From NCBI RefSeq assembly GCF_024494645.1, contig NZ_JANHDJ010000008.1, positions 1-64,000 of the forward strand: 64,000 nt of DNA. Direction: 5' to 3'. The translations under genes and the position numbers were made by a program. Under the pieces are notes generated by a model. The model had not been told where the DNA came from and did not search any database. It worked only from the letters and a program-made list of their open reading frames with translations. The DNA is from Halohasta litorea. GTDB taxonomy: Archaea; Halobacteriota; Halobacteria; Halobacteriales; Haloferacaceae. This document shows, piece by piece, positions 8,277 through 17,331 of the stretch (its first letter is position 1; each line of letters begins with the position of its first letter).

Positions 8277-8773
8277 GCAATTTCAAATCTGGTTCTGGAA
8301 ATCTCGATTTCGGCGGTAGTGACGAGGACGATGGGGAACCTGAACCCGAACCCACAGAGAAGACTACCCAAACAGATACTGAGAGCAACGAAGGAGACGA
8401 ATCAACAGCAACCGAACAACCCGGGGAAGACTCACGAAATAAAACCTCACCAGGTACAGACAGCACGACTAGCTCACAAAAAGAGAACAGAGAGTCCACA
8501 GAGGAGTCGACACCAGCCACCACCGCCAGAGAGCAGTATCCGTACTTCATTCGACGGAGTAACGTTGGTGATGAGCGTGATACCCGACTTGAGATCCATG
8601 TCCGGGACAGGGTAGCAGATCAAGAAGCCGCATTTCGAAACGAACTTGCAGAACAACTCAATGCGAACGAGGTCTCGAAAACAGATGCTCGCGAGTTTGC
8701 CCTTCTCGCGGCGTTTCAGCATCCAGAGCGTGTTGCTGAACTGATGGCAGAAGAGGGATTCGGCACCCTCTGA
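8273..8773 (+). CDS. ParB-like partner protein of plasmid partition operon
   Basis: A 166-aa protein translationally coupled to parA by an ATGA overlap. The N-terminal half (residues 1-90) is a disordered acidic Ser/Thr/Glu-rich linker. The C-terminal half (EQYPYFIRRSNVGDERD to the end) is folded and helical, with a likely DNA-binding or dimerisation core (LEIHVRDRV, KTDAREFALLAAFQHPERV). Position and size suggest the centromere-binding adaptor. No canonical ParB nuclease or HTH motif is seen, so this is inferred from context. Confidence 0.7.
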   Translation: MSNFKSGSGNLDFGGSDEDDGEPEPEPTEKTTQTDTESNEGDESTATEQPGEDSRNKTSPGTDSTTSSQKENRESTEESTPATTAREQYPYFIRRSNVGDERDTRLEIHVRDRVADQEAAFRNELAEQLNANEVSKTDAREFALLAAFQHPERVAELMAEEGFGTL

Positions 8774-8833
8774 AACAGCAATAGCGCTCCCGTGTTCATC
8801 GGATGCTCTGTGAGGCTGCGACCTTGATGAAAT

Positions 8834-10137
8834 CTAACTCTCTCTGTTGAAGATTCCCATCAGTTGCTCACGCATGAATTCGCGACGTAACTGGCGAGAC
8901 CGCGAGTCAGAGAGATAATTCTGCATGACGACCTGTGGATCGCTACTACCTTGTTCTGCAGCGATTTCTTCGACACCTTCGAGGACGCCTTCAAGAACCG
9001 CCGTATAGATGTCGTACCAGAATCGTCGACACAGTTGTGGATTCGGACGCTCACCTTCGATCTGGTCGGGGAGATCGGCTTCTGAGGCAAGCTTCTGGAG
9101 CCAATTTCGGATCGTATCTCGTGTTACGTGTGGGGTTTCGCCCAGGGATGAGGGAACACATATCCATTCCACGTCTCACCGTCTCCCAGTTCGTCGATTC
9201 GTGCATCCAGTGCTTCGAGACCGAATAGTATAGAGACCTCTCCAGGACCGTTTTTTCGGCTCTCGAATGGAATATAAGGGACGTCGTTATCAGGAACATC
9301 TCGATTGAACTGCGAAAAATGTGAAGTGCTGCGACCTCGCTTGCACGGAGGCCCCACCCAGCCAGGGCTACTACCAACAGGTGGTCTCCTGAAGTAGTTG
9401 CAACCTCCATCAGCTGACGGATATGATCTGCTGACAGTGAGGGTTGGAAAGTCCTCTGTCTTCCACCTGAATTCTATACAGGCCGCTGGCGGGGTTCACC
9501 GAAGCGATTCGTCGGCCGACCAGATGCTGATACCAGGCGTCGACGATACGTCGGACACGTTGGAGGGTCTGAGCACTGTACTCGTGTTCGGCTCCCTCGT
9601 TCAGCCAGTCAAATGCACCATAGCACGCGTCGAAAGCCTCGTACGCAGGTGCGTCTCGATCTCGTTGAATTGGGGTCAGAAGATCAGCTGTGCCGTTTGC
9701 TTCGGTGTAAGCCCGAACATAGAGGTTCAGCCCCGTTCGAAGCGTGTCGACAGAAGACGTCGAAAGATCGTACCGCGATTGTCGTCGATCCAGGAAACGT
9801 TCGAGTGCGTCGACTGTTTGCTCATCGGAGCTCGCCCAAGAGTAGCCGTCATCGTCGTCACCAAGTCCGAGATCCTCACTCCAAAACTCCCCCGAAAGAC
9901 CGGTTGTGGTATCGGCGCAGGGCTGCGAGGAACGACCGCACACTGTGATCACGGAACCACTAGTGGGTTGGTTTCTCCGTGTAGAGAGATCGAGTCCCTC
10001 CGCTTCGAGACACGGAGCGACCTGTTCCCGGTAGAGCTGTGTAAAGTCTTCGAGTGATAGGTCGACCACCAGATATCGTCGAATGCGGGCTTCTGTGTTC
10101 CGACCTCGCTTTCTTGATCGGACTTAGGTTGACTCAT
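8834..10137 (-). pseudogene. broken site-specific integrase
   Basis: A full-length haloarchaeal tyrosine-integrase-like gene can be followed on the minus strand only by changing frame several times. The N-terminal part reads 10137 to about 10075 (MSQPKSDQESEVGTQKPAFDDI) and then 10069-9410 (VDLSLEDFTQLYREQVAPCLEAEG). The core (EVATTSGDHLLVVALAGWGLRASEVAALH) lies at 9410-9320, the middle (RDVPDNDVPYIPFESRKNGP) at about 9300-9150 and the C-terminus (PQLCRRFWYDIYTAVLEG) at 9172-8834. At least three frameshifts separate these. It lies head-on to the parA operon. Confidence 0.8.
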
Positions 10138-10390
10138 TGGGTTCTGCTCGGCTGTTTCGTCGGTTTGAAGTCCTAATGGCTGATTTCGGAGGAGAAGCCT
10201 GCTCGCTGCCCCGTATGGTGATTCTGGGAGTCTCATATTCTAGTTGTTCAGTCGTTCAGTAGGTATCTTATCAATTTATGAGTTCATCTGCCCGATTCAG
10301 TCTGCTAAACCCACGATAGATTTGGCGATTAAATGCACCATGGGAATAAATCGTATGTTACGATATAGTTTCCCCAAACCAGACGATGCG

Positions 10391-10823
10391 AATAGTCTCT
10401 CTCACGTTCACGAGGTAGACGCTTTCTCGGCAGTGTTGATGCCCGATTAGGGGGAAATTGGGGTGAAAAGTAGATTCTCAGAACGGCATTGTTCGATACA
10501 GTAGGTTCAGACGTGAAAAATAGCTGACTGCGAAAAGATGTCTCTCTCGACTGGCGAACCCGAAACGGATGTTACCTGTCGGGTGTCAACACCCGATCAA
10601 ACATCTTCAAGAACCGTTTGAGCGTGATTCGCGGCTTTGTCCTCGTCTCGATCACCCCTATTCGCTCCTGAGTCAGAAAGTCCACCAGCAACCAGAGATT
10701 GTAGATCACACAGGCGAACGCGAAATGGAACCACCGGACCTCGAACGCTTTTGAGGTCGTCCACGCTGCACACTGCTTGATCGACGAATAGCTGTTCTCG
10801 ATAGTCGCACGGTTACTGTCCAC
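10391..10823 (-). mobile_element. IS remnant with transposase C-terminus (copy A)
   Basis: The minus-strand frame 10572-10823 encodes 83 residues typical of the C-terminal DDE region of haloarchaeal transposases (RATIENSYSSIKQCAAWTTS, then RWFHFAFACVIYNLWLLVDF). I think it is of the ISH3/IS4-like type. The region 10391-10571 behind the stop closely matches 26499-26690, including TCACGTTCACGAGGTAGACG and CCCGAAACGGATGTTACCT, which marks one IS end. The N-terminal two thirds of the transposase are missing, so the element cannot move by itself. Confidence 0.8.
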
Positions 10824-10834
10824 TCATCGAAGGA

Positions 10835-10980
10835 AACCAATGTTACAACTGTGGGAAGCCCTTCTCAATCGAACTCACTGAATTGGAGCTCAAAATGATG
10901 GGGTATATATTTCTGATAACTCCTGCTACGGATGCAAAGCCGAGTACACCCTCACTTCAGGCTATGAGAGAGGAGAATAA
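10835..10980 (+). pseudogene. zinc-ribbon protein fragment next to IS remnant
   Basis: Plus-strand reading gives QCYNCGKPFSIELTELELKM and then, after a one-base frame change near 10895, YISDNSCYGCKAEYTLTSGY ending at TAA 10980. The two CxxC pairs have zinc-ribbon spacing. The 5' end is cut at the IS remnant boundary (about 10825). Probably a gene broken by the IS and then decayed. Confidence 0.35.
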
Positions 10981-11361
10981 TAGCTGCAGCACTGGTGAAT
11001 AAGTTTGGAAGATATGTAAAAGGACCAATTTCTATCACTCTAAAACCAAACAGAAGTGGGAGGACAGGGTTGGATGAGAGCGCATAGAAGCCGAGTAGCA
11101 CCGTGAACACAATTAGGGATCGAGTGAATGGATTTGGCATAGCTCGATACATATTGATGTAGTTATACAGTAAGATGACGAGGAGGCAGATCGTGAACGT
11201 CGATAGAAAGAGTTTCACTTGAAGCAGCACCTCGAAACGTGGTCGCGGGGCTCGGGAAAACGGGATAACTGTGGGTAGAGCAAGGTACATCACGATTAGC
11301 GAGAGGGCGGCAGCTAGTCCAACGAGGAGTGTCGTTTGTTTTTTGTGCTACTTACAGTCAT
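10952..11361 (-). CDS. four-helix membrane protein, paralogue of 15423-15842, with apparent N-terminal frameshift
   Basis: From the Met codon at 11293 the frame gives 113 residues, but homology to the membrane protein at 15423-15842 continues upstream (KQTTLLVGLAAALSLIV), with no start codon there before a stop. A good ATG at 11359-11361 (MTVSSTKK) reaches this frame only if the A6 run (T6 at 11339-11344 on the plus strand) had one more base. The shared core is LLQ(V/I)K...SNPV...VFGFR...LP(N/D)LF. Either a frameshift mutation or a homopolymer sequencing error. The function of this family is unknown. The paralogue is paired with a winged-helix regulator. Confidence 0.65.
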
Positions 11362-11490
11362 AATTCTAGGAGGCTGGTTCGAGTCCGTGTTTCCTTCCGC
11401 TTCGGAAATGGAATCCCCGATTTACCTGGTTTCCTTGAGGAAACAACGAATACGTGAGCGCGTGAAGAAGGGATTGTAGATACGGCATAC

Positions 11491-12636
11491 TCACCCTCTG
11501 AGAGCCTCAACCGGACGATCATTAGCTGCTTTCCACGCTGGGTAAACACCACTCAATACGCTTGCCAAGACGGCGAATCCGAATCCGTACACCAGATACT
11601 TTGAGCTGCTCCAATCCAATGCTCCCATCGCATTGCCCGTCAGCATCTGGAAGGCCAACATACCCGTGCCGAGCGATAGAATTACACCAACGAGACCGCC
11701 TAAGGCACCCATCAGCGCTGCCTCAGTCAGAATCATCCGCAACACTTCTATTCGACGGATTCCGACCGCACGCAGCACACCGATCTCGCCGCGACGCTCG
11801 ACTGTGCTCATCAGCATCACGTTGAGAATGGCAACGCCTGCGACGACGAGGGAGATACCACCGATACCCAGAAGGGCAGTCGACAACGTGTCAAGGAATC
11901 CGCCGACATTCTGGGCACCGCTGGAGGCCTGGATACTCAACTCTTCGGTCTCCTCGGTGTTGAATTGGTTATCCAGCCTCTCCCCGATCTCCGTGGCCGC
12001 ATCCCCGTCACTTGCGACAATCGTCACCGTGTCGTAATATTCCTGATTAGAGAGACCTGACACCGGTATCACGAGTTCGCCACCGCCACGGGGACCGAAC
12101 GACTGCTCCGATTCGATGAAACCCTGGACTCGGTAGAACTGCCCGTCGTATTCTACTGGATCACCCATCTCAAGTCCGAGCGTGTTGGCTGTATCGTTGC
12201 TGATCAGTGCGCCGGACTGCAACCGGTCGGGAGCCTCTCCCGTCGTGAGATTGTACAGCGCACTCGCCTCTGTCACTCCCGTGACGCTCATCCTCGCCTC
12301 TTCCCCGTTTCTCGCCTCAAGTGTCGTCGAGTTCGTCTTCTGTGGGACCACTTGGTCGTCGGTGACTAGATTCTGTATCTCGTCGATCTGATCTTGCGTC
12401 ACTCCGTCAGTGTCGCTGTCTTGACCCGAGGAGACGGTCACGTCATTCCCGATGTCGCCGAGTTGCGACGACGCCTGCTGTTGGAGTGCGACGGTGGCCA
12501 TGCCGAGCGAACAGATTGCGACGACGCCGATAATGATGCCTAGCGCGGCTAGTGCCGTCCGCAGCTTATTTCGACCGAGATTACGCCACGCCATCAACGC
12601 ACTCGGGAACCGCCACAGGAGGTCAGCAACGCTCAC
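11491..12636 (-). CDS. MacB/FtsX-type ABC transporter permease
   Basis: A 381-aa permease with the MacB layout: one N-terminal membrane helix (about residues 27-48, LAALGIIIGVVAICSLGMAT), a large extracellular MacB_PCD-type domain (about 50-250) and three C-terminal helices (GISLVVAGVAILNVMLMSTV; LGGLVGVILSLGTGM; YGFGFAVLASVLSGVYPAW) around the FtsX core (ERRGEIGVLRAVGIRR). It overlaps the ATPase gene by 4 bases. Such transporters usually export peptides or lipoproteins or transmit mechanical signals. The substrate is unknown. Confidence 0.93.
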   Translation of the reverse strand: MSVADLLWRFPSALMAWRNLGRNKLRTALAALGIIIGVVAICSLGMATVALQQQASSQLGDIGNDVTVSSGQDSDTDGVTQDQIDEIQNLVTDDQVVPQKTNSTTLEARNGEEARMSVTGVTEASALYNLTTGEAPDRLQSGALISNDTANTLGLEMGDPVEYDGQFYRVQGFIESEQSFGPRGGGELVIPVSGLSNQEYYDTVTIVASDGDAATEIGERLDNQFNTEETEELSIQASSGAQNVGGFLDTLSTALLGIGGISLVVAGVAILNVMLMSTVERRGEIGVLRAVGIRRIEVLRMILTEAALMGALGGLVGVILSLGTGMLAFQMLTGNAMGALDWSSSKYLVYGFGFAVLASVLSGVYPAWKAANDRPVEALRG

Positions 12637-13322
12637 TCGCGGCTCACCTCCTGAATCACCCCATCGACGATCCGGACTGTACTGTCCGTATAGTCAAGCA
12701 TTTGTTCATCATGCGTTACTGAGACAATCGCAACATTCTCGTCTTCTTTCAGGCGAGTCAGTTCTGTGAGAATGGTCTCTCCAGTATCCTGATCAAGATT
12801 GCCTGTGGGCTCGTCGGCGAGCAAGATATCGGGTTCGTTGATTAGTGATCGTGCGATGGCAACCCGCTGTTGCTGGCCGCCTGAGAGTTGTCCGGGCGTG
12901 TGTTCTAGCCGGTCACCAAGACCGACTCTGCGAAGGAGTTCGACCGCGCGGTCGTGGCGATCAACTGAGGTATCCCACATAGAGGGGAGCTCGACGTTCT
13001 CGGTAGCGGTCAGCATCGGCAGGAGGTGAAAGTCTTGGAACACGAACCCAATGCCAGTCCGGCGCTCTTCGGTTAGCTCGTCCTCCGTGAAGTCAGTCAC
13101 GTCGCGGCCGTCAAGGCGAATCGAGCCTTCAGTTGGGTTGTCGAGCAATCCAATCATGTTGAGCATAGTACTCTTTCCGGACCCTGACGGACCAATCACG
13201 GTGACCATTTCACCGCGTTCTGCGCTAAAATCGACGTACTTGAGCGCCTCAATGGTCTCTTCACCGCTCTGATAGCGCTTCACGACGTCGTCAAGTTCGA
13301 TGACGCTCATGGATTTCGCCAT
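12633..13322 (-). CDS. ABC transporter ATP-binding protein (LolD/MacB type)
   Basis: A 229-aa ATPase with Walker [10 protein letters not shown] (about residues 41-49), Q-loop [10 protein letters not shown], signature [15 protein letters not shown], Walker [13 protein letters not shown] and the His switch VSVTHD. It is the partner of the permease at 11491-12636 (4-base overlap). Its start overlaps the end of the exported-protein gene by 16 bases, so the three form one transcription unit. Confidence 0.95.
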   Translation of the reverse strand: MAKSMSVIELDDVVKRYQSGEETIEALKYVDFSAERGEMVTVIGPSGSGKSTMLNMIGLLDNPTEGSIRLDGRDVTDFTEDELTEERRTGIGFVFQDFHLLPMLTATENVELPSMWDTSVDRHDRAVELLRRVGLGDRLEHTPGQLSGGQQQRVAIARSLINEPDILLADEPTGNLDQDTGETILTELTRLKEDENVAIVSVTHDEQMLDYTDSTVRIVDGVIQEVSRE

Positions 13323-14266
13323 CGGTGCACTGCATACCCGGTTGCTCCGAGTAGTGCCAGAGCTAGGACAATTCCGATTTCTGCTACTGGCAGCCCACCT
13401 AGTAACCCGCCGGGGCCACCCCGTCCACCAGCCGGGGGTTCACCACTACTTGCAGCCGCTTGAGTGCTACCTTGCGATATATCTGTCGTCTCGACAGCTA
13501 TCTGTTGGGTTTTTGTCACGCGTTCGTCATCTCGGTTCGGATCGGTCACAATGTAGGTCATTTCGACGGGTATCGTCTCGGCCTCCGACTCAACGTCGGC
13601 GGTCAGTTCGAACGTCCCGAACTCGCTGGCCTCAATTTCACCAACAAAATATTCACCGTTTGGAGCAACCGGAGAGACAGTGTCGGTATCAGCGACACTC
13701 AAGAGGACCGACTGGACATCCGTGCCACCGATGTTCGAGGCATCACCTTGGATCGTCACAATGTCATTACCGGAGGTCTCTGTGCTGGTTAGCTGCACGT
13801 CGCCCCGGGTATCAGACTCAGTGACATCAACAGATACAGGCTGACGGTAGGTGTAAACCTCACTGTCGTCGTCAGAATAGCTGGCTGTAATCACGACTTC
13901 TAGTTGTTTTTGACCAATACTATCGAAAGTTGTAGAAAGCGGCAACGAGAGAGAGCCACCCGATCCAATGGTTCCGGCGTTGTCAAACCGTTGGATGGTA
14001 TTTCCTGACTGGCGAAGATAGACATATCTCACGTCGACGTTCCGGCTCTCACTGTTTTCAATATTGGAAACTGTCGTCTCAATGTCGACCGTTTCGCCGA
14101 CTTTAGGATCTTCTGGTGAGATATTAGTCGAGATCTGAATCGGGGGGTCAGTAGCCAAGCCTGGCTGTACGGACACAAAAAGACCACTCCCGAGAATCAG
14201 CATCACGACAGTCACCCGGAGGAATCGACTATCCGCCCAGTTTCTGTCAGTAGCCATTCGAACCAC
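13307..14266 (-). CDS. secreted CARDB-like protein with C-terminal membrane anchor
   Basis: A 319-aa protein with an N-terminal signal peptide (about residues 15-38, ending GLATDPPIQ) and two to three beta-sandwich repeats of the CARDB/NEW3 kind (VGETVDIETTVSNIENSESR; GNDIVTIQGDASNIGGTDVQ). A Gly/Pro-rich linker (about 275-290) and a C-terminal helix (about 291-312) followed by HRWRNP complete it. It is first in the operon with the MacB-like ATPase and permease, so it is probably their extracytoplasmic partner, analogous in position to MacA. Confidence 0.85.
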   Translation of the reverse strand: MVRMATDRNWADSRFLRVTVVMLILGSGLFVSVQPGLATDPPIQISTNISPEDPKVGETVDIETTVSNIENSESRNVDVRYVYLRQSGNTIQRFDNAGTIGSGGSLSLPLSTTFDSIGQKQLEVVITASYSDDDSEVYTYRQPVSVDVTESDTRGDVQLTSTETSGNDIVTIQGDASNIGGTDVQSVLLSVADTDTVSPVAPNGEYFVGEIEASEFGTFELTADVESEAETIPVEMTYIVTDPNRDDERVTKTQQIAVETTDISQGSTQAAASSGEPPAGGRGGPGGLLGGLPVAEIGIVLALALLGATGYAVHRWRNP

Positions 14267-14717
14267 CTGCTAAACACCACACAATTCGATAGGTGATAGT
14301 TGGCATCCGATGCATGTCGAACCGCGGTATGTGTTCAGTGCAAGTCACATGGTCGATTACCGAATCCAACCTAATGAGTAATTCCCGAATTTATGGATTG
14401 ATTATCCATGAGTTAGGCACAATTCTCACCGAAAACAGGCTCCTGTATAGGGGTTTCAGAGTTTTTCTTGCGGTGCTTGCCCGTGGATCTCTGCGCCCGG
14501 CACGCGTTCGAATGTCTTCACCCACGACCCCTGAGATATTCCTGTGAAAGTAGACTCGCTGTAGGAAGAGAGCTGGGATATGGTATTGGTCTTTGAGCCA
14601 TGCAGTCACGTGTCAGAATTGAGTTGATCGGGCCACTGAGTCATGTGTGGGAAGGATCTCTGGAAATATGAGGTGAGTCGGTTTGTTGAGACTACAGGAA
14701 CTGAGGGCTATTTCGGG
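14267..14717. other. gene-poor stretch
   Basis: About 450 bases without a convincing gene. Short open frames on both strands have atypical composition (Arg/Ser-rich, not acidic). No repeat, tRNA or clear promoter recognised beyond the likely start region of the operon to the left. Confidence 0.5.
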
Positions 14718-14969
14718 TTACTCCGAATCCCGTTCGATGTACCACGTCGTCCCACCGCTGTAACCCCATTTAGTGATGGAAAACTCGGACGCTGAACCTT
14801 GGAGTTGGAAGAGCAAAGCACCAATTTCTTTCGCGGACAGATCTGTCTCTGCGGCTATCTTCCTGCTTTTGAAGTAGTGATGCCCGTCTGCGATTTTTCG
14901 ACGAAGATAAGCTTCTAGTGCCGTGCGTTTCACGCTGCCCTTCGGTTGGGACTCGGATTCCGCTTCCAT
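14718..14969 (-). CDS. small winged-helix protein (DUF7123-like)
   Basis: An 83-aa protein. The pattern ALEAYLRRKIADGHHYFKSR, then AAETDLSAKEIGALLFQLQG and the C-terminal ITKWGYSGGTTWYIERD matches the small haloarchaeal winged-helix proteins I know as DUF7123 (YFKSK..IA...LS.KEIG...TTW). Probably a DNA-binding protein. It stands alone and its targets are unknown. Confidence 0.75.
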   Translation of the reverse strand: MEAESESQPKGSVKRTALEAYLRRKIADGHHYFKSRKIAAETDLSAKEIGALLFQLQGSASEFSITKWGYSGGTTWYIERDSE

Positions 14970-15139
14970 ATCAGGGGAGAAGCGGCCCTACGCTTATCAG
15001 CAATTTCCGAAATTACGCACTGTTCCCACACGAGTCGGGCACAAATTAGCCCGAAATGGCCAGAGTCATCTCGAATTCCCGAACACGACTGAATAGAAAA
15101 ACGAACCTATATAAGCCGAGTAGACTGTGATTTTATTAA

Positions 15140-15433
15140 ATGCGACAGTTGCTATGGTGGCTCATTGGGGGCTCCCGTGGCGGGCGAAACCGGTTACGGA
15201 TCGTCCGCACGCTGGAAGAGCGTCCAATGAACACCAATCAGCTGTCGAATGAATTGGACCTGAACTACAAAACGGTCCAACACCACCTAGAAGTCTTGGA
15301 GGAGAACAACATCGTGACCACGCAAGGGGATGACTACGGAAAACTGTACTTTCTCACTGATAGAATGATGAACAATCTTGACATCCTCAAAGAGGTTGTG
15401 GAGCAAACGGACTTCGATACCAATGAATCGTGA
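15140..15433 (+). CDS. ArsR-like winged-helix transcription regulator
   Basis: A 97-aa protein. Residues 18-75 form an ArsR-type winged helix (RLRIVRTLEERPMNTNQLSN; LNYKTVQHHLEVLEENNIV; wing GDDYGKLYFLT). No metal-binding cysteines are seen. A TATA-like ATATAAGCC (15108-15116) lies about 26 bases upstream, suggesting a leaderless transcript. Its end overlaps the start of the next membrane-protein gene by 11 bases, so the two are co-expressed. The regulator may respond to, or control, that membrane protein. Confidence 0.88.
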   Translation: MRQLLWWLIGGSRGGRNRLRIVRTLEERPMNTNQLSNELDLNYKTVQHHLEVLEENNIVTTQGDDYGKLYFLTDRMMNNLDILKEVVEQTDFDTNES

Positions 15434-15842
15434 CCTCAAACCGCGGTCAATAACAGCGCTCGTAACGGGCATAGCGATTATCCTGGCATTCGGCCTCGTA
15501 TTTGTGTTGCCCGAGCGTTTGTATACGCCACCTTGGGGTATGCTTCCGCCTGAAATAGCGGTGCTCCTCCAGATTAAGGTATTTATCACGACACTCAATT
15601 TCCTCTTACTCCTCACTCTCACGGCTATTTACACCACCCTCTATCGGGATTTGCCGAACAAGTACACGCTGAGTCTCCTTCTGCTTAGCCTCACGCTTTT
15701 GCTCTATGCATTTACCTCGAACCCTGTCGTGCAAGTGGTGTTTGGGTTCCGTCCTCGTCCGAATATCGGCGTGTTTGGCTTCCTTCCGGACTTGTTCATC
15801 GGTATTGCGATTATGGTATTGCTATACCAGAGCCAAACCTGA
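15423..15842 (+). CDS. four-helix membrane protein paired with winged-helix regulator
   Basis: A 139-aa protein from ATG 15423 (MNRDLKPRSITALVTG). Four predicted helices (residues about 12-32, 47-70, 78-98, 112-132). It is a paralogue of the frameshifted gene at 10952-11361, sharing LLQIKVFITT, SNPVVQVVFGFR and FGFLPDLF. It overlaps the upstream regulator gene. The pairing of a winged-helix protein with this type of membrane protein recurs in haloarchaea, to my knowledge without an assigned function. Confidence 0.82.
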   Translation: MNRDLKPRSITALVTGIAIILAFGLVFVLPERLYTPPWGMLPPEIAVLLQIKVFITTLNFLLLLTLTAIYTTLYRDLPNKYTLSLLLLSLTLLLYAFTSNPVVQVVFGFRPRPNIGVFGFLPDLFIGIAIMVLLYQSQT

Positions 15843-16119
15843 ATGTGAAGAGAACCAGTCTGAGAATTCAGAACATGAGTTTCGGAATCAAGGACGGTTT
15901 CACGCGTGTTCTCTGGAAAGCAGTGATGAATCTACACACTATATCTTGTACAGCTCTACCTTACAACTTCGAGATAGGTACCGTTGTTTCACCGTCTTCG
16001 GTAAGAGCTATAACTGAATTTATTCAGGGTGAACAGTGAAAATGTAGTTGATATTATCAATAGAATATTGGTCCACAAATAACTATTTAAGAAGGTTCAT
16101 TAGCAACTATCTATCACAA

Positions 16120-16953
16120 ATGGGTCAAACTAAACAACTGGTAAAACAACTCCCATGGTCTGATATTGGACTATTAATTAGTATCCCAATGATTCTCGCT
16201 GCACTGCACTTTCTAACACCTGATTCTATATATACTGATCTGTGGTTCTACTATAACGATCCCAGTATCGAATCAGCATGGACAGCAGCATACACTCATG
16301 GAAGTAACGGGCACTTGTTCTACAATTTGGGTTCGTACACGCTCACAGTCGGCATCGCGTACTGGTTATTGACCGTTTTCGTTGATGCACGGAGAGTATT
16401 TTGGATTTCCTTTGTATCCCTGTTACTTCTCACTCCATTCATCACAACTGCTATCGATTACGGTATTGTGTACCAGTATTATGAGCTGTTCCCAAGTGAC
16501 GCAGATTCAAAGGGGTTCTCAGGTATAATCGGCGGGTTGGCTGGGATGACACTCGGTGGGATAGGCGTATATGTCGCACGACAATATGGTATCTGGCCAG
16601 GCCTACATTCAGTAGTTGGAACTGGATTGGCAGCAGTGGGCTTCCTCTCAGTATTTCACGGCACGTTATCGGCTCAAACAGGACTTCTGCTGATTTTCGG
16701 GCTTACTGTGATCAGTGCAATGTATATCTCATTTGACGACATAAAGAGCTGGAGTCAGATTAAAAAGACAATGGATGAATACAACGATCCAATCGTAGTG
16801 ATCGTTGGGTTCGGAATAATTGTCTGTACATTTGTGTACGCACTGATTCCAATTGATGTGATACAGTCGGGGAGTTTCGTTAACATATTTGCCCACGGAA
16901 CTGGATTTGTTTTCGGAACGTTACTGACTGGAATAGTAGCAATGATTGAGTAA
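16120..16953 (+). CDS. rhomboid-family intramembrane serine protease
   Basis: A 277-aa membrane protein from ATG 16120 (MGQTKQLVKQLPW); an earlier in-frame ATG at 16048 gives an unlikely leader. Rhomboid hallmarks are present: HGSNGHLFYNLGSY after helix 1, GFSGIIGGLAGM with the catalytic Ser at about residue 134, and a late FAHGTGFVFG with the catalytic His at about 259. About seven hydrophobic segments. A TATA-like element (TATTTAAG, about 16084) lies upstream. The gene is AT-richer than the right part of the window. Confidence 0.85.
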   Translation: MGQTKQLVKQLPWSDIGLLISIPMILAALHFLTPDSIYTDLWFYYNDPSIESAWTAAYTHGSNGHLFYNLGSYTLTVGIAYWLLTVFVDARRVFWISFVSLLLLTPFITTAIDYGIVYQYYELFPSDADSKGFSGIIGGLAGMTLGGIGVYVARQYGIWPGLHSVVGTGLAAVGFLSVFHGTLSAQTGLLLIFGLTVISAMYISFDDIKSWSQIKKTMDEYNDPIVVIVGFGIIVCTFVYALIPIDVIQSGSFVNIFAHGTGFVFGTLLTGIVAMIE

Positions 16954-17331
16954 CTGCCTCACTGAATTATTCATAGAATATATCATATTTCTGTCCAAAT
17001 TCACCCCCCTCATTTGTAACTGGATAAATTCGATTAAGCTACATTATAATAATATCACTGACTAGTGTTTTGTAGGTGGTGCTACCTTCCGAACCTGTGG
17101 ATTCCAACGAAGTACGCTTAATCACGGTTGGTCGACCCTTCTTTTGAGTCTTGCACCAGAATACCCAACTCCTATGAGATGTGGCAGGAATCGACTGCTG
17201 AATACACCGCGCATATGGTCACCAACTCAGCGTTCAGCAACTACCGGCGTCTGGTTGTCTTCCCATACGACTACTGGAGCAGGCTTCCGAGAAATATCGA
17301 TTTTGAATACTGCTTCACTCTTCGACTTGAT
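16954..17331. other. intergenic region, no gene seen
   Basis: About 380 bases between the rhomboid and the convergent P-type ATPase gene. AT-rich start, then sequence without convincing codon bias on either strand. Confidence 0.5.

Noticed and set aside
10244-10450. 68-codon plus-strand frame
   Set aside because: Its end runs into the IS remnant and it shows no protein-like bias.
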